A DNA stretch of 64,000 nt from an uncultured Chloracidobacterium sp. (GCA_936914845.1 CAKZGE010000004.1:248001-312000); one strand, 5' to 3'. Shown: positions 7,706-16,640, numbered from the stretch's first letter. The notes: generated by a model from the letters alone, not told the origin. Numbers and translations are program-made.

Positions 7706-9892
7706 GTGCAATGGCGGAAGCACCGCCTTATATCGATGATGATAACTAATACTATCGGGCGGAGAAGCTGTTTCGCCGTAATGTGTCTGGTCTTGGCAGC
7801 GGTGACCGCCGTTCGGGCATCTGAACCTTCGATCTGGTCGGTGAATTCCCGAACGGACGTTATGAAAGGAAACGCCCGGAGCGTTTCGGTAGATGCCAAC
7901 GGAACTATTCGCACAGCGCCAAAAATGGCCGAGGTCTTCAATACCGGCCAGCAATATGTATGGTCGGCGGTCGAATCGGACAATGCCGTTTATCTAGGTA
8001 CCGGACCGGAAGGAAAGGTCTTTCGAACGGATCAAAAGGGCGGCGGTGAAATGATAGCGGACCTTGCCGAGCTAAACGTGACGGCAATGGCGGCGGCAAA
8101 AGACGGAGGACTTTTTGCTGCTACTGCCCCGGATGGAAAGGTGTATCACATCGATCGTCAAAAAAAGGTGACGGTCTATTTCGAGCCAAAAGAAAAATAT
8201 ATCTGGTCGCTTGCGGTTTTGGCCGACGGTTCTCTTGCCGTCGGGACTGGTGAAAATGGCCGGATATATCGTGTAACGGCTCCGGGAACCGGAACTATAT
8301 TCTTTGATTCCAGCGACACGCATATAACCGCATTGACCGCCGACAAGGGCGGAAATCTTTACGCCGGGACCGATTCAAAAGGAATTGTGCTGCGTTTCGA
8401 CCCCAATGGTAAACCTTTTGCCCTGCTCGATTCGCCTTTACGAGAGATCCACGAGATAGCCCTAGCTCCGGATGGTTCGGTCTATGTTCTGGCGATGGGA
8501 GATTCGGCATCGGCTTCGGCCGGAGCTCCGGACGCAAAACCAGCCGCTTCGCCTGAAGAAAAGCCTTTGACGGTAGAGAGGACAACTTCCGGAAATCCCG
8601 AACCTTCCCCCAAAAGCAGATATGACCTCAGCTCCGCACGTTCGGCCGTTTATCGCATTTTACCGGACGGGAACACTGATGTTATCTGGGCTTCCTCGAG
8701 CGTATCGGGATTTGCGATAGCTGCTGACCGTTCGGAAGGCGTTTTATTGGGGACGTCCGACAAGGGACGGGTCTATCGTGTCGCGAATGACGGCACCGAA
8801 ACGTTGCTGCTGCAGTCTGATGCCGGCCAGATATCGGCCATTCGACCTTCCGGAAACGGATATTTCGCGGCTTCCAGCAATCTGGGGAAACTATTCAAAT
8901 GGTCGGATGCGTCGGATGGCGAAGGTATCTATGAATCCGCCGTGCTTGATGCCCGGTCAACGGCTACGTGGGGTCGGATCTGGTGGCGTGCGGCCGGTGA
9001 CATAAGAATAGAGACACGCAGCGGAAACACCGAAAAGGCTGACGAGACCTGGAGCGGCTGGTCGGCGGTCAGTGGAGATAGAACCGGCGTTTCGGCATCG
9101 CCGCGAGCGAGGTATTTCCAATGGCGGGCTTTTTTGAAAGGGAACGCAACTCTAAATGAGGTGAACTTGGCTTTTCTTTCAAGGAACATTGCTCCGGAGG
9201 TGTTGTCTGTCACAATCTTGCCCGTGAATGTCGGCTTGGCCGCTAATCCGCCGGTGCAGGTCGATCCGAATATTGTCCTTTCCGGATTGGACCCGAGCTT
9301 TTTCGGCATCCCGTTGACGGCCCCGCCGCCGCGCCGGATATATCAGCGCGGTGCTCGATCATTTCAGTGGTCGGCAGAGGATCGAGATGGCGACCGACTT
9401 CTTTACGACATCTATTATAAAGACGTTCGCGAACGCGAGATGAAGCTCCTGCGTTCTGATCTCGACGCAAATTTCATTACGGTTGACGGACTTTCCCTGC
9501 CGGACGGGCGCTATGTGATCAAGGTGGTGGCGAAAGACATTCTAGGTAATGCAAAAGCTGAAACATTGGCAGGCGAGCGCACCAGCGAACCATTTGATAT
9601 CGATAATACACAGCCAACTGTCACGCTTTTCGGAACACCTGTTGTTTCATCCGGCGGGGCGAAAATGGTCTTTGATGCTGCTGATGCGGCAGGATATCTG
9701 GTACGGGCAGAATACAGCGTTAACGGAGGTGAATGGACGCCGGTAAATTCCGAAGACGGGATCTCAGATTCGCCGAAAGAACGATATGTTGTAAATGCTG
9801 TGCTGCCGGTTCCGGGTGAATATACGATCACGATCCGCGTCTTTGATTCAAGCGGCAATGCCGGCAACGGACGAGCGGTCGTGACACGGTGA
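7706..9892 (+). CDS. Secreted beta-propeller protein with C-terminal Ig-like domains
   Basis: The 728-residue product is predicted to be exported: after a basic n-region there is a hydrophobic core (SCFAVMCLVLAAVTAVRA) ending near residue 38. From about 55 to 420 it carries repeated blades with motifs such as YLGTGPEGKVFRT, FAATAPDGKVYHI, AVGTGENGRIYRV, YAGTDSKGIVLRF and LLGTSDKGRVYRV, a WD40/Kelch-like propeller. A low-complexity Ala/Pro/Glu stretch interrupts it near 270-300. The last 250 residues contain Ig or fibronectin-like sheets (DRDGDRLLYDIYYKD, DGRYVIKVVAKD). The GTG start at 7706 has a well-placed AGAGG ribosome-binding site; an ATG at 7736 is the alternative. Function is unknown; a periplasmic or surface binding role is likely. 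Confidence 0.7.
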   Translation: MQWRKHRLISMMITNTIGRRSCFAVMCLVLAAVTAVRASEPSIWSVNSRTDVMKGNARSVSVDANGTIRTAPKMAEVFNTGQQYVWSAVESDNAVYLGTGPEGKVFRTDQKGGGEMIADLAELNVTAMAAAKDGGLFAATAPDGKVYHIDRQKKVTVYFEPKEKYIWSLAVLADGSLAVGTGENGRIYRVTAPGTGTIFFDSSDTHITALTADKGGNLYAGTDSKGIVLRFDPNGKPFALLDSPLREIHEIALAPDGSVYVLAMGDSASASAGAPDAKPAASPEEKPLTVERTTSGNPEPSPKSRYDLSSARSAVYRILPDGNTDVIWASSSVSGFAIAADRSEGVLLGTSDKGRVYRVANDGTETLLLQSDAGQISAIRPSGNGYFAASSNLGKLFKWSDASDGEGIYESAVLDARSTATWGRIWWRAAGDIRIETRSGNTEKADETWSGWSAVSGDRTGVSASPRARYFQWRAFLKGNATLNEVNLAFLSRNIAPEVLSVTILPVNVGLAANPPVQVDPNIVLSGLDPSFFGIPLTAPPPRRIYQRGARSFQWSAEDRDGDRLLYDIYYKDVREREMKLLRSDLDANFITVDGLSLPDGRYVIKVVAKDILGNAKAETLAGERTSEPFDIDNTQPTVTLFGTPVVSSGGAKMVFDAADAAGYLVRAEYSVNGGEWTPVNSEDGISDSPKERYVVNAVLPVPGEYTITIRVFDSSGNAGNGRAVVTR

Positions 9893-9893
9893 T

Positions 9894-9914
9894 ATCTTCG
9901 ATCAGAACGAAGAT
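9894..9914. terminator. Hairpin between convergent genes
   Basis: ATCTTCG (9894-9900) and CGAAGAT (9908-9914) form a 7-bp stem with a 7-base loop in the 27-base gap between two convergent genes. No strong T run follows on either strand, so termination activity is uncertain. Confidence 0.35.
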
Positions 9915-9919
9915 CGGCA

Positions 9920-10468
9920 TTATTGTTTCGGCAAGGTCATCGTGCGGCCCTCTTTATCGATCTCCAATAGCTTCGTTGTACCGTCTGTAACGCTAGGCGG
10001 CACAAGGTCGCCGGTTTTATAGCGTTCCTTATCATTATTGAAAATATGTTCGGCACGATCCGGCGGCAATGAAGGAGACGCGGCGGGAGCATTAAGTTCC
10101 GGTTGTTCCGGCGTCGGCTGGATCACCATATTGCCGGCCGAATTCTTTTGCAGGGTCATATATTGAGCGATCCCTGCACCGAGCGAAGCAAATCCGGGAA
10201 TGAGCATCCAGAACCACCATTGGCTGCCGCCGGCAACTCCGGTAAAAGCAAGCACGAGGGCGATGATCACAAATGCCGCTCCCGTAAACAGTTTAGTTAC
10301 AGAGCTCTCATAGTAGCTGACAGGTTTACCTTTTCTATCGACAAGAGGCTGGGCGGTCGGTCGAAGTTTCCCGGTCAGAGCAGCATTGACGGTGTCCAGG
10401 TCCGTTCCGCAGGACCGGCAAAATTTACCGGTATTTGGGTTTTGTGTGCCGCATTTTGGACAAAACAT
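9920..10468 (-). CDS. Zinc-ribbon membrane protein
   Basis: The 182-residue protein begins with a zinc ribbon (MFCPKCGTQNPNTGKFCRSCG) and then has two transmembrane segments at about 62-80 and 86-104 (LFTGAAFVIIALVLAFTGVA and WFWMLIPGFASLGAGIAQYM). The C-terminal half is hydrophilic, Pro-rich and probably disordered, ending in a short repeat-like motif LLEIDKEGRTMTLPKQ. Its ATG follows the stop of rlmB after one base, so it is the last gene of a three-gene operon and probably translationally coupled. No function can be assigned. Confidence 0.75.
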   Translation of the reverse strand: MFCPKCGTQNPNTGKFCRSCGTDLDTVNAALTGKLRPTAQPLVDRKGKPVSYYESSVTKLFTGAAFVIIALVLAFTGVAGGSQWWFWMLIPGFASLGAGIAQYMTLQKNSAGNMVIQPTPEQPELNAPAASPSLPPDRAEHIFNNDKERYKTGDLVPPSVTDGTTKLLEIDKEGRTMTLPKQ

Positions 10469-10469
10469 A

Positions 10470-11285
10470 TCAGGTATTTTCCTCCACGGTTGCCATTTCC
10501 CGCTGTCGTCGGGCCTCGAACAAAACTACGCCGGCCGCAACGGAAACGTTCAATGAATCTATTTTTCCATACATAGGTATCTTAACCAAAACATCGCAAT
10601 TTTCAGCCACCAGGCGGTGAAGCCCGCTGCCTTCATTTCCGAGCACCAATGCCGTTGGCTGCTTCCAATCCCATTCCGTGTATGATGTCGCAGCATCGCC
10701 GCTGGTTCCGACCACCCAAATACCGTTTTCCTTAAGCTGTTCGATCAGTCTGTTCAGATTTCCGGCTTTAGCCACGCGCACATATTCCGTTGCTCCGGCG
10801 GCCGCTTTGGCCACCGTGTCCGTTAAGCCTACCGCTCGACGTTCGGGGATAAAAACCCCGTCTGCTCCTGCGCATTCTACGGTTCGCAACACGGCTCCAA
10901 AGTTTCGCGGGTCTTCTATGCCGTCAAGAACCACGAATAGAGGAACGGGCTTTGCGGTTTCGAATAATTCCGCCGGCGAAACATAATCGGCTGCGGCCGA
11001 AAAGGCGATCACACCTTGGTGATTGGCCCCAAGAGCTGTGCGGTCGAGCTTTTCCCGAGCAAGGCGGTCAACGACGATGCCGTTCGCCCGCGCCAGTTCG
11101 ATGATCTCCGCGAAACGCTTTTCTCTGACACCTTCGGCGAACATGATGCGATCGATCCTTTTCGGATTGGACCGAAGAGCTTCGAGTACGGGAAGCGTGC
11201 CGAATATCAGAGAGCGGGAAGAGCGTTCCGGCAGGATATTGACCGGTTGTTCACGTTTGCGTGAAAGTTCAGGCCTTTTTTTCAT
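10470..11285 (-). CDS. rlmB: TrmH/SpoU-family rRNA 2'-O-methyltransferase (RlmB-like)
   Basis: The 271-residue SPOUT enzyme most likely methylates the 2'-O of a guanosine in 23S rRNA using S-adenosylmethionine. An N-terminal substrate-binding domain (IFGTLPVLEALRSNPKRIDR) is followed by the knotted catalytic domain. Motif 1 is LDGIEDPRNFGAVLRTVECA, motif 2 is ALVLGNEGSGLHRLV, and motif 3 is IPMYGKIDSLNVSVAAGVVL, all well preserved. The ATG at 11285 overlaps the upstream TGA in an ATGA arrangement. The mixture with two zinc-ribbon proteins of unknown function is unusual for rlmB, and those partners may be worth testing for ribosome links. Confidence 0.9.
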   Translation of the reverse strand: MKKRPELSRKREQPVNILPERSSRSLIFGTLPVLEALRSNPKRIDRIMFAEGVREKRFAEIIELARANGIVVDRLAREKLDRTALGANHQGVIAFSAAADYVSPAELFETAKPVPLFVVLDGIEDPRNFGAVLRTVECAGADGVFIPERRAVGLTDTVAKAAAGATEYVRVAKAGNLNRLIEQLKENGIWVVGTSGDAATSYTEWDWKQPTALVLGNEGSGLHRLVAENCDVLVKIPMYGKIDSLNVSVAAGVVLFEARRQREMATVEENT

Positions 11286-12262
11286 AACAAATGTCGTCGC
11301 AGCCGCGAATATCGAGTGAACTGATGGATCCCGCTCTTGGTGGTGACGTTGGTGAAAGAGGTTTTGCCGAAACCGGAGCGCTGCATTCCAAATGTATCGC
11401 GTTGGGCCTCGGCCGGCCACACGAGCTCAAGCACCTGCCGTTCGGAGCCATATTCGGCACAGAAAACTGCCGATGAGGCCCATTGGCTTAGACCATCGGC
11501 GAGCCGGGCCATATTCTCACCGGCCAGCAATGTTTTGGAGGGCCCAAGACACGAGAAATCAAAACCGCGGGTCGGAATACGGAAACCTGTTCGATCATCA
11601 GCAAAATAGAGATCGATAAGGGTTTCATCAGAGCTCGTTTGCGATTCGTGTTCGATCTTGGCTTCTTTCCGCTTACGTTTTTCGAAAACTTCGGTTCGGG
11701 ATTCCAAGACCGTGCCCATAACGATCAATAAAAGATCCCGTCGCTCAAAAGACCGGACCGCGGCGGTGTTGAAATCGGTCAGCAAAATGCGGCCTTCGGC
11801 GATATGCAATGAGCGCACCCGAACGGGCGGACGCTCTGCGGACAATTGATCGTCGCTGACCACAAGGCAGCTCAGGCCGTATTCGGCCAATCTATCGGCG
11901 GCCCGGGTTGCCAACTCGTAGCTTTCAAGTCGGGCCAACGGCAATTCAGAACCGAGAACAGACATTCTCTCTATTTCTGCGATCTCGAACGAAAGGTAGC
12001 GGGCGACGGAAGCAATATCAAACGCTCCGTCGGGAAATGCAATAACATTGAAGCCTTTTTCCCATGTCTCGATCGGGCGGGCATTCAGCTTGCCGGCATG
12101 AGCGCCGATGATCGCCGCACCGCAATACAAACACAGCTCGCGGGTGGGCGGGTTCTTTTTGCCGCATTTGCCGCAATCAACCATTTGCTCAGGCCGAAAA
12201 CCTATCTCTTCGGAGCGTATGGCCAACCCGTCAATTTTTTCGATCTTATCTGCTTCCCTCAT
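11282..12262 (-). CDS. Zinc-ribbon protein of unknown function
   Basis: The 326-residue soluble protein has a rubredoxin-like zinc ribbon at residues about 30-48 (CGKCGKKNPPTRELCLYCGA). The rest is an alpha/beta region without a family I recognise. Its parts include a segment ETWEKGFNVIAFPDG, an Arg/Lys-rich stretch VFEKRKRKEAKIEHESQ near 200, and a hydrophobic-patterned middle (RRDLLLIVMGTVLESRTE). Its TGA overlaps the rlmB ATG by four bases, so translation is probably coupled. The start at 12262 has an AAAGG just upstream. A later in-frame Met directly before the zinc ribbon is an alternative start. Confidence 0.7.
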   Translation of the reverse strand: MREADKIEKIDGLAIRSEEIGFRPEQMVDCGKCGKKNPPTRELCLYCGAAIIGAHAGKLNARPIETWEKGFNVIAFPDGAFDIASVARYLSFEIAEIERMSVLGSELPLARLESYELATRAADRLAEYGLSCLVVSDDQLSAERPPVRVRSLHIAEGRILLTDFNTAAVRSFERRDLLLIVMGTVLESRTEVFEKRKRKEAKIEHESQTSSDETLIDLYFADDRTGFRIPTRGFDFSCLGPSKTLLAGENMARLADGLSQWASSAVFCAEYGSERQVLELVWPAEAQRDTFGMQRSGFGKTSFTNVTTKSGIHQFTRYSRLRRHLL

Positions 12263-12508
12263 AGCCTTTGCCGAATAAATTTTAGCATCAATTCGGGGAT
12301 ATTGCTTGACCGATTTGCATACAAAGGGGCAAACTAGTTACAAGGTTATTTTGAAATCGGCAGATTCTTATCGTGACGGACATTTTTTTGAAAAATACTT
12401 TTTAGACTAATTTTCTAGCTTTAGAATTGATCCATTTATTAGAAACAGACAACTTCGATCCGCGTTCGTTGTTTATTTGATTCCGCCGCAAGTTCTTATC
12501 AGCCCTAA

Positions 12509-12514
12509 TATAAT
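12509..12514 (+). promoter_or_regulatory. -10 box of the NYN gene promoter
   Basis: A perfect TATAAT stands 18 bases before the ATG at 12533, with a GAGAGG ribbon of ribosome-binding sequence between them. No convincing -35 box lies at the usual distance. The rest of the 270-base gap (12263-12532) is AT-rich and holds no gene I can see. Confidence 0.5.
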
Positions 12515-12532
12515 TTACGAGAGGTCAAGACC

Positions 12533-13243
12533 ATGCATTTTGACACGACCACCAGTTCCTCGTGGAAATTTGGGCATCGTGGCCGCGTTGCAGTCTTTAT
12601 TGACGGAAACAATCTGTTTCACGCCGCCCGGTTTCATACGATCGACATTGATTACAATAAACTTTTGCGCATTTTGCTCGGCGACGGACGGCTTTTGCGG
12701 GCATTTTTCTACACAGGCGTAGATGCGGGAGCCGAACGGCAGCAAGGTTTTTTGCTGTGGATGCGCCGCAATGGGTTCCGTGTGGTGCAAAAGGAACTTA
12801 AAACCTTCTACGACGGAACTCGGAAAGCGAATTTGGACGTAGAGATCGCGGTTGACATGCTAAGTCTGGCGGGACGTTATGATACGGCGGTGTTGGTTTC
12901 CGGTGATGAAGATTTCGTCTATGCGATCAACGCTGTGGCCTATAAAGGCTGCCGTGTAGAGGTCGCAGGGTTTCGCTCAAATACCGCACCACGCCTGATA
13001 GATGTGGCGGATTTCTTCATCGATCTGGGTGACATTGCGGAGCTGATCCGAAAGGATATTACGCAGGCGGACGACTACGATGTGCCTTCGTTCGTGCCGC
13101 CGGATGAAATGCCGGTGCCGGAATTGCTGCAGGGAACGACGCGCGATCAAATGCCGCCGCGGATGCCCCGCAGTGTTTCCCTCGAAACGTCATATCGCGA
13201 CGATGAGGAGAACGATTACGTTCGTGTTACGGACGAGCAATGA
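12533..13243 (+). CDS. NYN-domain protein (LabA/DUF88-like, PIN-fold nuclease)
   Basis: The 236-residue protein has an NYN domain at residues about 15-165, a PIN-like fold expected to cut RNA with metal ions held by acidic residues. The conserved pieces are VAVFIDGNNLFHAARF near the start, KANLDVEIAVDMLSLA in the middle and DTAVLVSGDEDFVYAINA, each supplying Asp residues of the active site. The C-terminal 60 residues are acidic, Pro-rich and probably flexible. The start has a GAGAGG ribosome-binding site. Its TGA overlaps the ATG of the DUF2203 gene, so the pair is likely a unit. Confidence 0.82.
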   Translation: MHFDTTTSSSWKFGHRGRVAVFIDGNNLFHAARFHTIDIDYNKLLRILLGDGRLLRAFFYTGVDAGAERQQGFLLWMRRNGFRVVQKELKTFYDGTRKANLDVEIAVDMLSLAGRYDTAVLVSGDEDFVYAINAVAYKGCRVEVAGFRSNTAPRLIDVADFFIDLGDIAELIRKDITQADDYDVPSFVPPDEMPVPELLQGTTRDQMPPRMPRSVSLETSYRDDEENDYVRVTDEQ

Positions 13244-13614
13244 AACTATTTACCGTCCAAGAGGCAAACGACCTGCTGCCGCTGGTCAAAGATGATCTAA
13301 CGACGATCCGGTCGCTTTATGTGCGGCTGGCTTTATATCGGGAAGACGCCCAAGCGGCCGCAAATGTTTCATCTAAAGGCGGTGGAATGCCGGGCGGCTC
13401 GGTCTATGTCAAGGCCCTTTACGAGATCGGAAAATTGACGACGGAGTTGAGCGATATGGGAGTTCAGCTAAAGGATCACGATCGCGGGTTGATAGATTTC
13501 CCAAGCTTGCGGGATGGCCGGATCGTATTGCTCTGCTGGCAATTGGGTGAGGACGACGAAATAGAGTGGTGGCACGAACTGGACGCCGGGTTCAGCGGCC
13601 GACAGCGACTTTGA
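13240..13614 (+). CDS. DUF2203-family protein
   Basis: The 124-residue protein matches the DUF2203 family, whose function is unknown. It begins with the typical FTVQEANDLLPLVKDDLTTI and ends with the family hallmark GLIDFPSLRDGRIVLLCWQLGEDDEIEWWHELDAGFSGRQ. The middle is a helical pair that may form an antiparallel coiled coil. The ATG overlaps the upstream NYN gene in an ATGA junction, so both are translated from one message. A strong terminator hairpin follows. Confidence 0.85.
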   Translation: MKLFTVQEANDLLPLVKDDLTTIRSLYVRLALYREDAQAAANVSSKGGGMPGGSVYVKALYEIGKLTTELSDMGVQLKDHDRGLIDFPSLRDGRIVLLCWQLGEDDEIEWWHELDAGFSGRQRL

Positions 13615-13639
13615 AAAGCTGTCCGAAAATGAAATAAAA

Positions 13640-13675
13640 GGGCCGCCGGCTTTTAAAAGCTGACGGCTCTTTTTG
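13640..13675. terminator. Bidirectional intrinsic terminator
   Basis: GGGCCGCCGGCTTTT pairs with AAAAGCTGACGGCTC with a few wobble or mismatched pairs, and a T run follows. It sits between the convergent DUF2203 and superoxide dismutase genes and could serve both. Confidence 0.7.
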
Positions 13676-13691
13676 CGGTTTGAAGCTTTCT

Positions 13692-14297
13692 CTAGCCTAA
13701 GCGAGAGCTGACGACATCCCAATTGATGTTAGAGAAAAAGGCTTCGATATATTTAGGGCGGTCTGCCGGGGCATAATCTTTAATGAAAGCATGTTCCCAA
13801 ACATCCATGATCAAGATCGGTTTATATCCGGCAACATTTCCTGTTTCGTGAAGGTCGATCCAATGATTGGAAAGCGAACCGGACACCGGGTCGAGATAGG
13901 TCGCGGCCCAGCCCACACCCCGCATTTTGCCGGTAGCGGTGAAATCTGCCTTCCAGACGTCATAGCTGCCAAAACTTTCTTCGGCGGCCTGACGAAATGC
14001 GGTGCCCGGCCCAGCGTCGCCGGTTCCGTGCTTTACCATATTATCGAAATAATATTCGTGCAGGACCATGCCGTTATATTCAAAGCCGTAACGGCGGCGA
14101 AGTTCTGAGAAAATTGCCATATTGGCGGGGTCGAGTTCGCCTTTGCCGATCAGGCCGGCGATCTTTTCATTAAGCGTATTGGTGTTGGTCACATAGCCTT
14201 CGTAAAGCTTGAAGTGCATGGCCAAGGTCTCGTCCGATATTCCGGTTAACCCACTGAGGTCCCATTGTCTGGCTTTGTAAACTGTAGTCAATCCCAT
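13692..14297 (-). CDS. sod: Iron/manganese superoxide dismutase
   Basis: The 201-residue enzyme converts superoxide to hydrogen peroxide and oxygen. Metal ligands of the Fe/Mn family are visible: the first His in LAMHFKLYEGYV, the second in MVLHEYYFDN, and the Asp and third His in MDVWEHAFIKDY. The sequence belongs to the divergent branch in which the usual NHxxYW reads LHEYYF. The ATG at 14297 is preceded by a strong AAGGAGA. No signal peptide is present, so it is cytoplasmic. A 2Fe-2S ferredoxin gene lies 60 bases upstream on the same strand. Whether iron or manganese is used cannot be decided from the sequence. Confidence 0.93.
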   Translation of the reverse strand: MGLTTVYKARQWDLSGLTGISDETLAMHFKLYEGYVTNTNTLNEKIAGLIGKGELDPANMAIFSELRRRYGFEYNGMVLHEYYFDNMVKHGTGDAGPGTAFRQAAEESFGSYDVWKADFTATGKMRGVGWAATYLDPVSGSLSNHWIDLHETGNVAGYKPILIMDVWEHAFIKDYAPADRPKYIEAFFSNINWDVVSSRLG

Positions 14298-14356
14298 TGT
14301 GTCATTCTCCTTAAAAATACTTGGTTGTCGGGCCGAAAGTAAATTAGTGCGAAAGA

Positions 14357-14692
14357 TCAATCTTCTTCGGGCCGGCCGCCGGCCGCTATACCCTCAACGC
14401 TCGCTTGCCGCATAACCTTAACATGAAGGTCATCGATAATTCGTACCTGACATGACAAACGGGTGTGGTCGGTAATGTCAGGTTTGGTGGCCAAGATCTC
14501 TTTTTCGGCTTCGGTGATGGGGCCCGGATCGCCGGAAAGGATCTCTACGCGGCATGTGGTACAGCGAGCGTTGCCGCCGCAGCGATGCAGAATGTCGACG
14601 CCGTGATCTTCGAGAGCCAACACCAGTTTGCGACCATTCTCTTCATTGATGGAAACAGTTCCGTTCGCCGTTTCGGCGGTAATTATCGGCAT
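14357..14692 (-). CDS. 2Fe-2S ferredoxin
   Basis: The 111-residue protein has the plant/adrenodoxin-type ferredoxin fold. The cluster cysteines are CGGNARCTTC (pattern Cx5Cx2C, residues about 38-47) and a distant Cys in RLSCQVRI near residue 80. It should carry single electrons in the cytoplasm to an unidentified partner. The C terminus (ASVEGIAAGGRPEED) is a short acidic tail. It is located upstream of superoxide dismutase on the same strand, which suggests a shared oxidative-stress context, though this is inference. Confidence 0.88.
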   Translation of the reverse strand: MPIITAETANGTVSINEENGRKLVLALEDHGVDILHRCGGNARCTTCRVEILSGDPGPITEAEKEILATKPDITDHTRLSCQVRIIDDLHVKVMRQASVEGIAAGGRPEED

Positions 14693-14790
14693 GAAAAATT
14701 CGATCCTCCAATTGGTTCAAGCAAGTTCCGTATAGTTTGAATTTGTCACAATTGCCGCCGTAAAGCAAGCATTTGTTATAGGATAGGCCA

Positions 14791-15579
14791 TTAGACCTTG
14801 ATAATTGCCTTGTCGCCGGCGGGCGGAATGTCGCCGCCATATAACACTTTTTCAAGGAAAAGCCCTGAGGGCGGAGCGGTGTGTTTGGCAACGGCTCCCG
14901 AATGAAAACGAAGCAGGCGCTCAAAGCCGTTGTAATCCAGTTCGCCGCGGCCAACCTGTGCCAGCATTCCGACGATCCGCCGGACCATTTTCCAGAGAAA
15001 ATGCGATGCTCCGATGCGAAAACAGATCAGATCGCCATCCGTAAAAATGCGGGCATGTTCGACCTTTACAATGGTTGACTGTTTTTTGTTGTCGTCATCC
15101 AATTCGCAGAAGGAAATGAAATCGTGTTTTCCGACCAGCATCTGTGCGGCTTCGGCCATGGCGGCGGCGTTAAGCGGGTCTTTGATCCACCACACCAGAT
15201 TTTTGGCGAATGCCGTTCGGCGGGTGGATATCTGATATAGGTAATACCGGGCAACGGCGTCGCGACGGGCATGAAAATCGTCGGATGCGTTGGCGACCTT
15301 GATGACGTTGATATCGTGCGGCAAATTATCATTAAACCCGAATTGGATCTGTTTTGGTGTGATATTTGCACGCAATTCCGGAACTTTCAGATGCACGACC
15401 TGCCGCAATGCATGAACGCCGGCGTCTGTCCGGCCGGCACCAAAGATGTCGGCTTTGGCGGTGAACAACTGACGAGCTGCGGCCGCCATTTCGCCCTGGA
15501 CGGTCTTGGCATTATGCTGTATCTGCCATCCGCGATAGCGCGTTCCTTCGTATTCGACCTCAAGTTTCCAAGTTGGCAT
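14791..15579 (-). CDS. truA: tRNA pseudouridine(38-40) synthase
   Basis: The 262-residue enzyme converts uridines 38-40 of the tRNA anticodon arm to pseudouridine. The catalytic Asp lies in FGAGRTDAGVHALRQVVH near residue 52. Other family landmarks are YEGTRYRGWQIQ at the N terminus, DDFHARRDAVARYYLYQI and FLWKMVRRIVGMLAQVGRGE. Length is normal. It is the last gene of a minus-strand run with a thioesterase 10 bases upstream and an alpha/beta hydrolase before that. The 100-base gap downstream holds no gene. Confidence 0.96.
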   Translation of the reverse strand: MPTWKLEVEYEGTRYRGWQIQHNAKTVQGEMAAAARQLFTAKADIFGAGRTDAGVHALRQVVHLKVPELRANITPKQIQFGFNDNLPHDINVIKVANASDDFHARRDAVARYYLYQISTRRTAFAKNLVWWIKDPLNAAAMAEAAQMLVGKHDFISFCELDDDNKKQSTIVKVEHARIFTDGDLICFRIGASHFLWKMVRRIVGMLAQVGRGELDYNGFERLLRFHSGAVAKHTAPPSGLFLEKVLYGGDIPPAGDKAIIKV

Positions 15580-15589
15580 AACGGCAGCC

Positions 15590-15988
15590 TTATTTCTTTC
15601 CGATCACGACTTTTTCGCGATATTGATTGATGGCGACATAGGTCACTTCGGCTTCGGTAACCTTAACTTTTTGTCCGTTGTTGCCAAAACGCTCCGCTTC
15701 GACCTCAACCTGAATGGTGATCGAACTATTGCCGACGCGTGTTGTTTCGGCATAAAAGCTGACGAGGTCGCCGATAAATACGGGCTGATGAAAGATGACC
15801 TCTTTCATGGCGATCGTTACGAATCGGTCGTGCTGTGTGCTCCGCACCGCCTCAACTCCGCCGGCGACGTCGATATAGCTTAAAATTATGCCGCCAAATA
15901 CCGTTCCGTGAGCATTTGTGTCACGCGGCATCATGGTCAGGCGAATGGCCGCATCGCGGTGCGGGTTCGAATCGGTCTTTTCTGCCAT
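15590..15988 (-). CDS. Hotdog-fold acyl-CoA thioesterase
   Basis: The 132-residue protein is a YciA/BACH-like thioesterase that cleaves acyl-CoA to free acid and CoA. The active-site region is MMPRDTNAHGTVFGGIILSYID with the Asp after ILSY, followed by VIFHQPVFIGDLVSFYAETT. Such enzymes are hexameric with broad chain-length range. The gene starts four bases after the stop of the upstream alpha/beta hydrolase and ends 10 bases before truA, so the three are probably co-transcribed. Confidence 0.9.
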   Translation of the reverse strand: MAEKTDSNPHRDAAIRLTMMPRDTNAHGTVFGGIILSYIDVAGGVEAVRSTQHDRFVTIAMKEVIFHQPVFIGDLVSFYAETTRVGNSSITIQVEVEAERFGNNGQKVKVTEAEVTYVAINQYREKVVIGKK

Positions 15989-15992
15989 AAAA

Positions 15993-16640
15993 TTATTGAT
16001 CCTGTGCGATCTGCTGTTGTGTCCAAACCTTTACCGTCTCACGAAGTTCGTTCAGGTGTTCATCGAAAAAATGCCCGCAGCCGTCAAAAGAGACCAGTGT
16101 TGCGTCGGCTGTAAGGGCAACTTCATCGACCAGTTCCCGGACGTGGGCGAGCTCGCCAAATTCATCGCGGTCGCCGTGCACAAAGAGTATCGGTTTTGTT
16201 TCACCGATCAAAAAATCGAAATCGCCGTATTTATCAACCGGTGTTCCGATGCTGATCAGCCGGACAATATCTTCATCTTCGATGCCGACCTGCAAACCGG
16301 TGCGGGCTCCGAACGAAAATCCTGCCAAAGTGATCGGCTGGCCGACATAATTTTCTTTCAGCCAATTCAAGGCATCGCGGACGTCTTCCACGCCGCCTGC
16401 GATCTCGTTATGCACGCCGGTCGAGGCTCCGACACCGCGAAAATTGAATTTAAGCGTGGTCAAACCGGCATCGACCAAACCGGCCGCAACCCGAAAAACG
16501 ACCTTATTATGCATTGTTCCGCCGCCCAGCGGATGCGGATGGCAAACGAGAGCGACGCCTTTGGGCTCGCTGACCTCTTTTAAGATCGCTTCCAGTTGGC
16601 CATGCGAAGCCGGTATCAACAGATTGCCTTTTGGATACAT
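15993..16640 (-). CDS. Alpha/beta hydrolase (COG2945-like)
   Basis: The 215-residue protein has the alpha/beta hydrolase fold. Near the N terminus is the typical CHPHPLGGGTMHNKVV segment, then FNFRGVGASTG. The nucleophile serine is in AGFSFGARTG near residue 106, the acid is likely the Asp in FVHGDRDEFG, and the catalytic His is in DGCGHFFDEH. This subgroup is annotated as a dienelactone-hydrolase-like or general esterase, and the natural substrate is unknown. It heads the operon hydrolase-thioesterase-truA and is divergent from a small ORF at 16677. Confidence 0.85.
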   Translation of the reverse strand: MYPKGNLLIPASHGQLEAILKEVSEPKGVALVCHPHPLGGGTMHNKVVFRVAAGLVDAGLTTLKFNFRGVGASTGVHNEIAGGVEDVRDALNWLKENYVGQPITLAGFSFGARTGLQVGIEDEDIVRLISIGTPVDKYGDFDFLIGETKPILFVHGDRDEFGELAHVRELVDEVALTADATLVSFDGCGHFFDEHLNELRETVKVWTQQQIAQDQ

